Assembly: GCA_027943245.1 (NCBI GenBank)
Contig: JANDJZ010000198.1
Coordinates: forward strand, 19,545-83,544
DNA length: 64,000 nt
DNA from: Acanthamoeba sp. SK_2022b
Lineage: Eukaryota > Discosea > Longamoebia > Acanthamoebidae
Direction of reading: 5' to 3'
The translations under genes and the position numbers were made by a program. Below, one piece after another: positions 1-11,218 of this stretch (position 1 is the stretch's first letter; each line of letters begins with the position of its first letter). The notes below the pieces were generated by a model. The model was not told the DNA's origin. It saw only the letters and a list, made by a program, of their open reading frames with translations, and did not search any database.

Positions 1-2711
1 AGCTATTGAAGAGCGAGAAATCGGAATCGGACTTGGACAGGGCGCTGCTCAGCGGTCCCTCGCGCTGCCGCAGCTCCTTCCCGATGGTCATCCGGTCCGG
101 CTCCGCTTTGAACGAAAATTTTCTGTCGACGCAAGAGAGCGCGGGGGTGAGACCGGGAAGAACGACTCGTGCGGAGAAGAGGGAGGAGGGAGTGGTGGGG
201 CTACCGGAGGATCTCTTCGTCCATGGGGCGAACGCTCTTGAGGTAGTTGAGCACGTTGTAGTCGGTGAGCAGATTGTAGGGCACACGCTGATACCGCTGC
301 AGCTCGCGCACCTGGCTGCCCAACAGGTCTGCGCGCATGCACGGACGGCAAGATAGGCGCATGAGCCCGGTTTTTCCTCACGCGCGTGCACCATCGCAAC
401 GCGGTCTCGCCCAAAGCGGAGCGTACCCATGATTTCGAAGTTGATCTTGCCCGGCGCTATGTACTCTCGGTTGCCATCGTAGATGAACGTAACATCGCGT
501 AACGTCGGGGCTGGGTTGTAGAGAGAGAGAGAGAGAGAGAGAGACAGGTTGGCCATTGGCTTTCATGACACACGACACAAGGCACGACACATCGCGGGTA
601 GAGTGGGACGCGTACCGAAGTAGGGGATGGCAGGAAAGTCAACCTGGCGCACCTCCTCCCGGTAGAGCTTGAAGTTCTGTGAGGGGTTCATGAGCTTGTC
701 CAGCTCGTCGAATCGGGCCATGTACTGCGAGGGCAGCATCTGTCGAATGAAGTGCAGAGAGGAGTCAATCAGGCGAAGCGTGTACGGGCGCATAAGTGGA
801 AGGGGGGGGGGGCGTACATTCCACAATCCTTTGAGGCGCTGGACGGAGGAGTTGTTCAGGCCGGCCACGATCTCCATCACCGAGTTGAAGTTATTGAGCG
901 CTCTCAGTTTCTGTTTGGGAGACCGCAAGGCGAAAGTTGGCAAATGGATGGTCCATGAAGAGAGAAAGCGAAAGGGAGAGATGGAGAAAAGGCCGAACCT
1001 GGGCCGACTTGATGAACTTCTTCAGAATGTCGACCCTTTGTTTGGGTGTGGGCGCGGTTACCACCTCTGTGGCCACCCAGAAGCTCACCTTTGGCGATGC
1101 ACGCGTAAGCATGCACATCTTGACATGCCACTCCATGCCACCGCAGGGTATATACCTGGTTGAAACGATGCGTGAGGGAGGAGATGTTGGGCGCCAAGGT
1201 TTCTCGCTCTGGCTTTTGCCAGTTCATATGAAACAGCTCCTCCGGTCTCACCTTCTCAAAACAGCCTACAGCCAAGACGTGCGGGAGCATGACCAGTCAA
1301 CGACCAAAACGAACAAAACAAAGTAAATCAAAACAAAATGATGGCAAGGGAGCCAGCAACGCACTGAATTCAATGGCGGTAAGGTTGATGGCGATTTCGC
1401 TCGGTGAGAGATCTTCTATGTACACCGTCCTCTGCGGAGTGCCTGTAGGGGAGGGGGGAGAGGATAGGAAAAGAACAGGTCAGCTCCAGCCCCATCCACT
1501 GGACAATACAAAAGAGTCGCGTCGGGCTGGGTGGTCAGTCGCTTGCCTGAGCTCCGCGGTGTCGGGGACCGAAACGCGGAAGGCGAGGCCAAGTTCGCGC
1601 GCTGCTTCGTCGGGGCGCCAATACTCAACATGGGAATACTCTTGATACCGCTCGTTTTGCGCGAATGGCTTGAGCCTGCAATGTGAGGACAGAGCCGTAA
1701 GTGACACACTGAGCGGGAGAGATCAACGTAGGGCAGCTCAGTAGGGGCGATTACTGCTGCCGAGAGACCGCATGGTCGGCGACATGGGCATATTGGAGCT
1801 CGATTCGTTCTGTACATCGGGTGGGTGAGGGAGCGTAGCCTGTATGCTCGGTTTCTGATCGTGTTTTGGCGAAAGAGGAGATCAGGGACACGAGCTGCTT
1901 GGGCAAGATCGACACCACACGTCACAGACACTTGAGGCTGGTGTCACGAGAGTCAGGCTCACCTTCACGAAAGCCAGTTTGAGTTTGTTGGCCTCCTCTC
2001 GTGGGAGGTTCTTGTTGATAAAGTCGACAAGCTCGTAGAAAGCTGGCTTGTCCCTGTTGAATGAGGATTGTGATCAGCCGATGTGCATGGCTGAGTGCAG
2101 GAGACAGCAAAGGCCGCGCAGGTTGTGGGCAAGGAGGGCGGGCAGGCCTCCGTACTTGAAGTCCTGATCAATGAAGTGGTCTACCCAGTAGCGCATGAAG
2201 AGGACCATGCGGTGATTGAACTCTCGGCTATAGTCGTCGTCATCTGCGGCGTACTCTGTGTACATGCCCATCCATAGCTTGAGCACCTCCAGTGGCAGGG
2301 CGAAGATGCGATAGGTGCTCAAGTAGCTCCACATCATATCTGATAGAGAGCCAGGACCGTGGTGGTGGGTTAGGTCTCGCATGCACGTACGCGGCAGTTG
2401 TGCAAATAGACAAGAGTAGAGAGGAAGCCCCCAAGCCAATGTGCAGTAACCCAGACAGACAACTGGCGAGCAAGAGGTGCAGTACCTTCTTCGCCAGTGG
2501 AGACTACCCACTCAAGGAGCTCCAGCAGCGTTCCACCCTTTCGTTGGGCTGTGATGCGCACACGCTCCCTGCGACCCGCCGCAGCAGTGGAGCAACCTGG
2601 TATTTGGGGGGGGGGGATAACATTACAGGTTGGCGTCGGATTGGGGTTAAGAGCAGCGAAGAAAGTCCCCACCATTTGCTGCGATTGGAAGCGATGGTGG
2701 CGATTCACCAT
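1..2711 (-). CDS. Ras guanine-nucleotide exchange factor (RasGEF), 3' end cut by window edge
   Basis: Would activate a Ras-family GTPase by promoting GDP release. The reverse strand shows a RasGEF N-terminal module (about 2700-1950; motifs GTLLELLEWVV and WSYLSTYRIFALPLEVL) followed by the CDC25-type catalytic domain (about 1450-200; IEFSCFEKVRPEEL, NNFNSVMEIVAGLNN, FPAIPYFAPTLRDVTFIYDG, LLTDYNVLNYLKSV). Exons with matching phases that I could define are 1442-1365, a short exon ending at 1156, 1088-999, 910-818, 739-616, 510-427, 328-205 and 122 to the edge. The junction near 1676-1900 could not be resolved: no donor gave the needed phase. The start at 2711 is the most upstream Met in the first long exon; it reads in frame through a run of 11 G/C bases near 2608-2618, a place prone to indels. 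The protein ends beyond base 1. Family assignment is strong, exact exons moderate. Confidence 0.85.
521..543 (+). repeat. (GA)n microsatellite in a RasGEF intron
   Basis: About 11 GA units in the intron between exons 739-616 and 510-427 of the left-edge RasGEF. Confidence 0.95.
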
Positions 2712-3141
2712 TTGATAATGGATCCTCTTCCATCGTTCACAGGAACTGTGTAAGCGCGGTAGACCGTGTTCTCCTCACCAGTCCAGCGCGCGCAATTAAC
2801 TATTCAGATTCGATCAACGTCGAACGTGAGGGGGGGCTGAGCGTTCGAACGAGTATACGGTGGGAGGAAACTCTAGAGGTAGATCTCCTAATCCACTCCG
2901 TCCCGTGCAAACCCTTTGCAAGACGCACACAACCAGGGGCAAAGTCGATCCATTTCCTAATCCCTCTTGCGCTTTCCCTTTGTGGGGGTGACCCTTTTGC
3001 GAGGCGAACGCGTTCCTTATTGGAACCCATTTTCCGCAGTGGAATGCAGAGTAGGCGCAGAAAATTTGTTTTTTAAATGTTTTTTTGTATTTTTCTTTAC
3101 ACGAACAAGCAGAGAGAGCAAAGCGGGAAGGAAGGCGCGCT
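2712..3141. other. Intergenic region between RasGEF start and AlaRS stop
   Basis: About 430 nt separating two genes transcribed leftwards. It should hold the RasGEF promoter and the 3' end of the AlaRS transcript; the T/A-rich stretch at 3060-3110 is a candidate cleavage and polyadenylation region. I see no convincing gene. Confidence 0.5.
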
Positions 3142-6021
3142 TCACTGGAGCTTGTCGTTGACGAAGGAACGCGCGAGGGAGAGCGCGTCGGTGACCTTGG
3201 TCAGGTCGGAGCCGGAGCCCTGGGCGGTCTGGGGCTTGCCGCCGCCCTTGCCGCCGAGGAGGGCCGCAACGGCGCCCGCCCACTCGTTGGCCTTGAGGCC
3301 GGCAGCGACGAGGTCGTCCGAGACCTGGGTGACGACGGTGACCTTGCCCTTGCCCTTGACCTCCTCGGCGCTGAGCAGGAGGACGGCGAGGTGCGGGTGC
3401 TTGGCGCGGATGGCCTTGATGGCGTTGGTGAGGGCGACCACGTTGGAGCCCACGTCGAGCTGGCCGATGTGGGCCTTCTCGGCGGTGGCCTCGCCGAGAG
3501 CGGCGAGCACCTTCTCGGCGTACTGCTGGGCGGCCTCGAGCTGCTCGGCCTTGGAGTTCTTGGAGGCGGCGAAGGCGCTGCCCCGGAGCTTGTCGAGCTG
3601 GGCGCGGGCCTGGACCTGGCGAGCGGCGGGGATGGGCTGCTCCGAGTCGTTGATGGCCTTGTCGAGTCGCTTGATCTCCTCCTCGAGATCGGCACCCTTG
3701 AGGGCAGAGGCGGCCTCGATCCTCCTCTGGAGCTCGTCGGCGCGGGCGACGGCCTGGCGGGCGGCATCACCGGTGAAGGCGACGACTCTCCGGACGCCGC
3801 GGGCGAGGGCCTCCTCGCTGATGACGGCGAAGCTGGCGGCCTCGGACGTGCGAGACAGGTGGGTGCCACCGCAGAGCTCGATGGCGTACTTGGTCCACTC
3901 GGGGTTGGAGGGAGCGGCGAGGAGCTCGTCGACGGTCGGACCGGCGACGACCACGCGCACGGGGTCGGGATAGGTCTCGCCGAAAACGGCCCTGATGCCG
4001 TTGATGGCGAGGGCCTCCTTGAGGGGGACCTCCTTGGCGTCCACGGGCAGATCCTGGGTGATCTGTTCGAGCACGGCCTTGTCGACAGCGGCCAGCTGGT
4101 CGCCGGAGACCGGCTTGTTGTGGGCAAAATCGAAGCGCAGACGCTCGGGCTGCACGATGGAACCCCGCTGCTCGACGTGGGCGCCGAGCACCTCGCGCAG
4201 GGCGTGGTTGACCAAGTGAGTGGTCGTGTGGTTGGACTTGAGGCTCTGGCGGCGGGGACCGTCGATCGAGAGGTGGACGGCATCGCCCACGCGGAGGGTG
4301 CCCTTGATCACGCCCATGTGGACGACGAAGCCTCCGTAGACCTGCACGTCCTCGACAGCCTGCTGGCCGGCGCTACCGGCAGTCTTGAGCACACCGGTGT
4401 CGGCGACCTGACCGCCGGACTCGGCATAGAAGTTGGTGCGGTCGAGCACTACGCCGGCGGCAGCATCGGTGACAGAGTCGGCAAACTCTTTGCCGGTCCA
4501 GATGGCGCGCACCGTAGCGTCCACGCCGCTATCGGTGTACTTGGCGGCGTCGTCGGTGGGCGCGACGGGGACGCCCTGAAGGTGAGCCACGGCATGGGTA
4601 CCGAGGGCGAGGGCAGCCTTCTGCACGGCGGTGACGGCACCCTTGGAACGCTCGCGCTGCGCGTGCTTCTCGTTCTTGAAGCCGGCCTTGTCAACCTTGA
4701 GGCCCTTCTCCTCGGCCATGAGGGTGGTGAGGTCGAGCGGGAAACCGTAGGTGTCGTAGAGGCGGAAGGCGACCTCGCCGCTGATGGTGTCGCCGGGCTG
4801 CATCTTCGCGGTGGCGCTGGCGAACTTCTTTAGGCCCTTGTCCAGCGTCTTAGTGAAAGTGATCTCCTCCTCCTTGATGGTCTGCGTGAGGTGGGCGGGA
4901 TCGCGGCGCAGCTCGGGGAATGCGTCGCCGAGGCTCTCGACCACGACGGGCACGAGCTTGTGGAAGAAGCCGTCCTCGGCACCGAGGATCTGCTTACCGT
5001 ATCGCACGGCCCTGCGCAGGATGCGACGCACGACGTAGTTACGACCCACGGCGCCGGGCACGGCACCGTCGTTGATCGCGAGGGAGAGCGTGCGGATGTG
5101 ATCCGCCACGACACGGTAGGCCATGTCGCGAGTGTCGACGTCCTCGGCGCCCACGCGGCCGCCGTAGGGCGCCGCGCCGGTGATTTCCTGAATGCGCGCG
5201 AAGATGGGCGTGAACACGTCGGTGTCGTAGTTGCTGAGCTTCTGCTGCAGGATGGAAGTGATGCGCTCGAGGCCCATGCCCGTATCGACGTGGCGGGCGG
5301 GAAGGCCCTTCAGCTTGCCGTCGTCCTCGCGATTGAACTGGATAAAGACCAAATTCCAAATCTCGATGACGGTGGGATCGTCGGCATTGACCAGGCTGGC
5401 GGCGTCGCGACCACCGAGGCGATCGAAATGGATCTCGGAGCACGGACCGCAGGGACCCGTGGCGCCCATCTCCCAGAAGTTCTCCTTACGGCCATAGGGC
5501 AGGACGCGCTCGGCCGGCAAAAACTTGAGCCAGATGTTGCGAGCCTCCTCATCAGCGGCGAGGCCATCATCCTCATCGCCCCTGAAGTAGGTGGCATAGA
5601 GACGATCCTTAGGAAGGCCGTACACGTTGGTGAGCAGATCCCAGGCCCACGCGATGGCCTCCTCCTTGAAGTAGTCACCGAAAGACCAATTGCCCAACAT
5701 CTCGAAGAAGGTGTGGTGATAGGTGTCCTTGCCCACGTCCTCGAGATCGTTGTGCTTGCCTCCAGCGCGGATGCACTTCTGGCTGTTGGCGGCTCTCTTC
5801 CAGTTGGCCTGCTCACTCTTCGGATCGACCTGACCCAGGAAGATGGGCTTGAACTGATTCATGCCGGCATTCGCGAACAGCAGCGTCGGGTCATCGTGCG
5901 GCACGACCGACGACGATCGGACGAAGAGATGCTGCTGCTTCTGTACGAAGTAGTCGATGAAGGTCTGCCTCACCCTCGACACGGGCCACTCGATCGATGC
6001 ATCATTCTTTGGCGCTTCCAT
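3142..6021 (-). CDS. AARS: Alanyl-tRNA synthetase, cytosolic type
   Basis: Charges tRNA-Ala with alanine and edits misacylated Ser/Gly. A single uninterrupted 959-aa frame, close to the usual eukaryotic length of about 960-970. The class II catalytic core is at residues 10-250 (VRQTFIDYFVQKQQH, HTFFEMLGNWSFGDYFKEEA, GATGPCGPCSEIHFD). The editing domain has the HTTTH pair near residue 580 and the zinc-binding CGGTH motif near 690, so both editing signatures are intact. The C-terminal C-Ala region follows and ends at RSFVNDKLQ. It lacks an N-terminal mitochondrial presequence, so cytosolic action is expected; a shared cytosolic/mitochondrial role through an alternative start cannot be excluded. 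Its lack of introns is unusual in a window where almost every other gene has several. Start is the Met before EAPKNDASIEWPVSRVR, about 30 nt below a TATA-like box. Confidence 0.98.
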   Translation of the reverse strand: MEAPKNDASIEWPVSRVRQTFIDYFVQKQQHLFVRSSSVVPHDDPTLLFANAGMNQFKPIFLGQVDPKSEQANWKRAANSQKCIRAGGKHNDLEDVGKDTYHHTFFEMLGNWSFGDYFKEEAIAWAWDLLTNVYGLPKDRLYATYFRGDEDDGLAADEEARNIWLKFLPAERVLPYGRKENFWEMGATGPCGPCSEIHFDRLGGRDAASLVNADDPTVIEIWNLVFIQFNREDDGKLKGLPARHVDTGMGLERITSILQQKLSNYDTDVFTPIFARIQEITGAAPYGGRVGAEDVDTRDMAYRVVADHIRTLSLAINDGAVPGAVGRNYVVRRILRRAVRYGKQILGAEDGFFHKLVPVVVESLGDAFPELRRDPAHLTQTIKEEEITFTKTLDKGLKKFASATAKMQPGDTISGEVAFRLYDTYGFPLDLTTLMAEEKGLKVDKAGFKNEKHAQRERSKGAVTAVQKAALALGTHAVAHLQGVPVAPTDDAAKYTDSGVDATVRAIWTGKEFADSVTDAAAGVVLDRTNFYAESGGQVADTGVLKTAGSAGQQAVEDVQVYGGFVVHMGVIKGTLRVGDAVHLSIDGPRRQSLKSNHTTTHLVNHALREVLGAHVEQRGSIVQPERLRFDFAHNKPVSGDQLAAVDKAVLEQITQDLPVDAKEVPLKEALAINGIRAVFGETYPDPVRVVVAGPTVDELLAAPSNPEWTKYAIELCGGTHLSRTSEAASFAVISEEALARGVRRVVAFTGDAARQAVARADELQRRIEAASALKGADLEEEIKRLDKAINDSEQPIPAARQVQARAQLDKLRGSAFAASKNSKAEQLEAAQQYAEKVLAALGEATAEKAHIGQLDVGSNVVALTNAIKAIRAKHPHLAVLLLSAEEVKGKGKVTVVTQVSDDLVAAGLKANEWAGAVAALLGGKGGGKPQTAQGSGSDLTKVTDALSLARSFVNDKLQ

Positions 6022-6045
6022 TTCTTTCTGTACTCGATAGACGTG

Positions 6046-6053
6046 TTATATAG
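6046..6053 (-). promoter_or_regulatory. TATA-like box upstream of AlaRS
   Basis: On the reverse strand this reads CTATATAA and lies about 25-30 nt before the AlaRS start codon. Position and sequence fit a TATA element with a very short 5' leader. A second AT-rich element (CTATAAG) lies a few bases further upstream. No transcript data, so this is inference. Confidence 0.45.
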
Positions 6054-7076
6054 AGCAGCTCTTATAGACGGGGGCGGTGTCACTGCTTCTTTGGCGCGAT
6101 AAGCCGACGAAGATGAACAGATGAGGAATGCACACAATAAGCGACACACAAAAGACACCAAATAAAAAGAAACGTCAAGAAGCACCACTTCCTGTCATTC
6201 CAGGTTATTTCGCAGATCCGTTTCTCCGATACACCGGGGGTGGTTTCGTTACCGCCAAACCATTTCGAAAACGCTTTCCCTAACAATTTTGTTTCCCTAA
6301 CAATTTTTACCTTCGCGGAGCAAGGCGTCGGTCCGACAGACAGATGGGCCATGTGTTGTTGAGCATGGAGGTGGAGAGGGAAGGCGAATGGATGTATTCA
6401 GGGCTTTACGTGTCTCGTCTCTCGAGCTGGAGCACCCTGGGGCCACCACCCTCTTCGCCTCCACCGCCACCTCCATTTGCTGAGCAGTCGCGACCGCCAA
6501 GAGGAGGCGTCGAACAAGCTCTAGGGCCACAACAACGCTGACACTTGCCCTATAGCACCAGGCTGACCACGGGAACGCTGGCGTGACAGCACATGGGCGA
6601 TGATGGTCAATCTGTTGTCCTTGCGAGCCACGTGGACCATATCAGAGCGAGCTTCTGCATCGCGTCCGTGCCCCATCAGCACATTGTAGAACTACACGAG
6701 CTTTGTTTGAAACCGTCCGCCAAAGAAATTGGTAGAGCAATCGTTCTATTCATTTCGTTGTTGGTTTGCAGGGTTGGCTATGTTTACACTCAGAGAGAAG
6801 AGAGCCGGTCGCTTAAGTTGTCGCCGCAGATTGGTGGCTCGGTGGGTATGTACACGGATGTTCGCCACGGCGGTTGGACGCGAGAAGGTGGAGACCGACG
6901 GAAGAGATGGTCGATACATCGATACATGCATCGTCTTCATCTTCGTCGCACACCCCACGGGGAGCCGCTGTGCCGTCAACCAGCGGCATCGCCGTGTGTT
7001 TGTAGGTGCGCAGTCGAAGCAGTAGTGGTAGTTGGGAAGGGAGAGATGGGTAGCGGAGGTAGGAGGGCTGGCCTGT
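6054..7076. other. Intergenic region, no supported gene
   Basis: About 1 kb between the AlaRS 5' end and the GATA gene stop. ORFs of 65-164 codons occur here (for example 6593-7087 forward) but show no recognisable domain and no consistent splice signals. It should contain AlaRS upstream elements and the GATA gene 3' UTR. Confidence 0.4.
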
Positions 7077-8007
7077 CTAAGAGTTGAGGACGAGCGACAG
7101 CGGCAGCCGGCATTTTTCTCGCTTGTCGGCTTCTCGCAGGTACTTGGCGTACTGAAGACCGCATGCGTTGCAGAGCGTCTTGGGGCCAGCGGGCCCCCGT
7201 CGCCACTCGGGCGTGTCGATCTCGCCGCAGTGGAAGCAGCGAAGGTTGCCCATCTCCGGCTTGGCCTTCCCGCGGCGCGTTCGCTTTTGTCGCTTGATCT
7301 GATGGCCCTCGAGATTGGACTCGCTCTCGTCGCCTTTGTCGTCGCACTCGCGCTTGACGGCCGCCATGATCATGTTGTCGGAGTGGTCGTCGGTCTGCTC
7401 GATCTTTCGCTTCTTCAACAGGACCGTCGTCGAGGGCTGCTGCTGCACCGAGGAGTTGAAAGTGTGGAAGAGGCTCAGCAGCTGCTGGAGGAGGGGAAAC
7501 AGCGCCGGCGTCGACGATGTTGTTTCGGGCGCCGCCGTGGCCGCCACCGTTGCGATGGACGTCAGGTCGCGCAGGCGGTCGCTGCAGTCCTTGATCTGTG
7601 TGTCACAAGGCAGCGTTACAGGAGAGGTCAGTTTCGCGGATAAGCGGCACCAAATTAGAATAAAAATAACAGGAAACGCAGGTTTCCAAGGGAACGGCGT
7701 AACCGAAGGAAATCCAAAAGAAAAGAAAGCCAAGAAAGAGAACAAGGGCACGTGCGGGAGGCCGCGCAAGAGCAAGAGCGGGAAGGGAGAGAAGAGTGGG
7801 AGAGGGAGAGGACGTTACCTGAGCCCAGATGAGCTGGAAGGACTTGGGGTCGGGGTGGGTGGTGGAGGGCAGTGCACAGAGGGCAGCTGCAGCCTCATCC
7901 TCGTCGGCTACCATCATCTTGACGTGGTGGTGCTGTTGTTGAGCCTCGTTGGTGTGAAGAAAGGTGTGCGGCGAGAACACAAGTCCCGCGTGCTGTGCAG
8001 ACGTCAT
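7077..8007 (-). CDS. GATA-type zinc-finger transcription factor
   Basis: Predicted sequence-specific DNA-binding regulator acting in the nucleus. Two exons, 8007-7819 and 7595-7077, joined in phase 0 across a GT-AG intron, give 235 aa. The single finger is near the C-terminus: CFHC, then an 18-residue loop containing [14 protein letters not shown], then CNAC (C-X2-C-X18-C-X2-C). An 18-residue loop is typical of plant and many amoebozoan GATA factors, whereas animal GATA fingers have 17. Basic clusters precede it (LKKRKIEQ and [13 protein letters not shown]), likely nuclear-localisation and DNA contacts. The first exon carries a histidine/glutamine stretch (QQQHHH) and an acidic patch (ADEDEAAAA). 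Start is the Met of [12 protein letters not shown]; an upstream Met is in frame but looks like leader. Target genes are unknown. Confidence 0.88.
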
Positions 8008-9048
8008 CCTTTGGTTTGGCTTATGTATGTAGAAGTTCCTCTTTGCACTCAATCTCTGCGCGCTACTTCGGGCAGGCAGGCAGGTGTGGCTGTGGCGGGG
8101 AGAATAGAGAAGAGAGCTGGGCTGGTGTGCTGTTTTTATAGGAACGATGGTGTGGCGATAGTGATGGCGTTGGCTACCTGTCCACCAAGACTGACGAAGC
8201 GACCATGTCCTCTCCGGGCCCACCCCATCCCAACCCCATCGGGTGGCCTACCACATCCTGCCTCATCGGCTCGGCCTTTGGGCTCTCCTTTCAGTCCTCC
8301 ACTAGGAATTCTTAGCCTTGCCAGCGCTTCCGATGTCGACGTTCCCAAGCGCCGGAAACTGCGTCAGGTTGAGCCCACTATGGCAGGTAGCACAAAGGCT
8401 TGCGTACGAAAACCGGTCGACGCTTTGGAATCAGATAACATCACCTCATTTTCCGTCGGTTTGTTGGCCATTGGCAGGATCTAGAAGTGGCGAGGTCGGA
8501 TCAGGAGCGCTGGCCGAAGTTCCCACGGCGCTTCGTCATCCGCAAACTCCTGCGGCGATGGCTGGGGATGGGATAAGTGCGGTGCGCTTCGGCCAAACCC
8601 GAAGTTCCTCGGCTTGGAAGCTGTCGCGTGGTTGGGATTGCGCGTAAGCAGTCAGGACCTTGCTTCCTGGTGTACCTCCCGATCCCACGACAACCGCCCC
8701 GCGGACAAATAAGCAAAAGCAAGTGTCTCTCCTTGGGTAAAAAATACGCTTCTTTGGGGCTGTGTTGGCAAGAGTACACGCCGCGCAAGACAAAAGAGAG
8801 TAGAAAGTCCCAAACCCGCGGTGGGACGCCTCGTCCCCGCAAAACTATCCGTCACGCGCATGTCTCCACACGTCCAACCCCCGGCGATGGTCCTGGTTAC
8901 TCCGCTTCTCCCACGCGGCCGCCATCTTATCTCCAGCCGTAGACGAGAACGCCGCCATCAGCGCCACCGCCTCGGAGACCGCGCCCTGGGAGACGGGCGC
9001 TTGGGCCGTCGAGAGGGGGAGTTTGGAGGACCCGAGGGGCTCCCCCTC
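8008..9048. other. Intergenic region, no supported gene
   Basis: About 1 kb between the GATA gene start and the La gene stop. ORFs up to 121 codons exist on both strands (for example around 8577-8942) but none has a recognisable domain or a clear exon structure. It should contain the GATA promoter and the La 3' UTR. Confidence 0.4.
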
Positions 9049-11000
9049 TTAGTTCCTGCCCCTTCCGCCACGGCCACCTCGGCCACGTCCGCCCCTGCCT
9101 TTGCCGCCACGACCGCGATTGTTACCGCCACGGCCGAACTTGCGGTTGCCCTCCTCCAAAACCTTCTCGATGTACTCCTTCTCCTCATCGCCTGCAATGC
9201 GCACGGGATCAGCAACCCGACAAGAAATGGAGGGAGAGACTCAGGGGGAGGTAAACAGCGAGGAAGGAATGTAAGCGCACCCTCCAGGATTCGGGGGTTG
9301 GTGAGCTTGACGCCCTTGACCTCCTTGGGGTTCGCATTCAGCTCGGCCAGAGCCTGGAAGCGATTGCACAACAGGAGAGATCGACGATCAAAATGTATAT
9401 ACGAGAAGGCCGAATAGCGACAAGCTCATTGATTGCGTACCTGCTGGGCGGCCTCAGCGGTGAGCGTGCGGACCCAGACCTGCTTGGCGTTGAACTCGAC
9501 GAACTTGATGTTGTCCCTGGTTACGATTTCCTCGAAGACCGCCTAGGGTAGCGAGAACCGGAGGAGGTGCCGATGTCGGTGTTTGTAGTGATTGGAAAGC
9601 GAGGCTTTGTTCTTACCTTGACGTCCCACTTGTTGAAATCGGGGCTAAACTCTTGGCCGTCCTCGCTGGCAAGCGTAACGTGAATCACGGTGCCCTTCAT
9701 CCGCTCCACCCTCTCCTCCTGGGCCTTCTTGGCCGCCTCGGCGGCCTCCGCAGCCTCCTCGGCCTCTCGCTTCAGCTCCTCCTCCGTCTTGGGCTGCTGG
9801 TGCTTCTTCTCCTTGAAGGCGCCGGTCTTCTGCGACCTCCTGCGTGTTTGCGAGAAAGGTGGCTCGTGTTTAGCACAAAGCCTGCGCGGAATGCGCGCTC
9901 GCATCCATGCATCAAGCACAGGCTCGCAGCGTGGGAGGAGACAGACATCGTCGGCACAGGAGGCGTGCGTACTTGGCCGAAACGGTGATCTCGCGGCCGT
10001 TGAAGTCCTGCTTCTCGGTGGCCTTGGCGGCCTTGGCAGCCTCCTCCGTCTCGAACTCGACGCAGGCATCGCCCTACCAAAACGGCACGACCCGACCAGT
10101 TAAAAACACTCGCCTCCGTGCCTGTCAAGTCTCCTCCACAACAAGACGAAAACTGACAAGGACCGCTCGTTCCTGAAGATGCAACCGTACCTTGGGCTTC
10201 TTGTTCTCGTCCCTGAAGATGATGACGCGGGCAACGGCGCCAGAGGGAGAGAAGTGGGCCTCGAGGGAATCGATGGTGACGTCCTCCGGGAGTCCCCTCT
10301 ACAGTTGGCCAAACATAACAAGAGGGAGAGTGCAAATGTCAGGCACGGCGAGAGAGGCCAGGGAGCAGCGGCACGTACAACAAAGATGGTCTTCTTGTAC
10401 GAGTCGTCCTCAGCAGGCAGAGGGTGCGCCCTCTTCACGAGCAGGCCATCGTCCGACACCTTGGTGGTAAATCAGGAAACAAAGGGTTAATTTGCATAGC
10501 CTTGCGGGCACTCCTATGAACGCGGATTAGTGTATCGTACCGTAAGGCGATCGGAGCTGCGCATGAGGTCAGTGACGACGCTCAAATCGGTGGTCATCGA
10601 CTGAAGACGAGGGAAGGCGGCGATCTTGGCGATCTCGATGACTGATGAAGTAAGAATGTGAGCCAAAGACACATCTCGATCTCGAGATCATTGACCAAAC
10701 AAAAATCATTTCTCCAGAAATTCCAAATTTGCATGATTTTAGTTACACAACGCATGGGAGGTAAAAATACGTACATCCCTCCGGGTGCTTGGCGGCTTCT
10801 TCCTGGAGCCACTTGTCGCGGCGGTAGTTGCTGTCGGAGAAGTAGTACTCGATCTGCTTCTTGATCTTGGCAGGAGTGATCTCCTCCACCTTGGCCTTCT
10901 TGGCGCTGGGCTCTCCAGTCGCCTCCTCGGCCTTCGGGGCACCCGCCTCAGTCTCGTTGAGGTCAAGCTTCCTCTTCTGGCTTTCGTTGGGCTGTTCCAT
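9049..11000 (-). CDS. SSB/La: La ribonucleoprotein (La motif plus RRMs)
   Basis: Binds UUU-OH 3' ends of RNA polymerase III transcripts and assists tRNA maturation in the nucleus. Nine exons with fully consistent phases: 11000-10775, 10641-10541, 10459-10379, 10298-10191, 10073-9973, 9839-9617, 9542-9441, 9353-9281 and 9191-9049, giving 385 aa (human La 408). The La motif is at residues 35-115 (IKKQIEYYFSDSNYRRDKWL, FIEIAKIAAFPRLQSM). RRM1 follows (KKTIFVRGLPEDVTIDSLEA, GDACVEFETEEAAKAA). A charged linker leads to a C-terminal RRM-like part (MKGTVIHVTLAS to VWVRTLTAEAAQQ). The tail is an arginine/glycine block (GRGGNNRGRGGKGRGGRG), an RNA-binding and arginine-methylation type sequence. Residue names are read from the sequence; the role is from the La family. 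Confidence 0.93.
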
Positions 11001-11218
11001 GATCTATGTGAGAGTTGAATTGAATTCAATTGAGATTGGGGGAGCGGCGATGTGCGATCTTCACGGCCAAGACGAAGAAGGACGGAACAGAAAAAACAGA
11101 AAAATGACGGACGCAGAAAACCGGGAAAATGCTCAGAATGGGCAGGAAAACGCTTAAAGAAACAGAAGGGAAAATGTTGTTGGCACAAGAGTCGGAGAGC
11201 AGAGAAGAACCGTGAAAC

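Noticed and set aside
2600..2640. Possible 30-nt intron at the G-run in the RasGEF first exon
   Set aside because: Too short for a normal intron and divisible by three, so reading through keeps the frame; treated as coding.
3085..4833. 582-codon forward ORF opposite AlaRS, and a 403-codon one at 4891-6102
   Set aside because: Both are antisense to a secure AlaRS frame; high GC at third positions removes stop codons from the complementary frame. Their translations are Gly/Val/Asp-rich with no domain.
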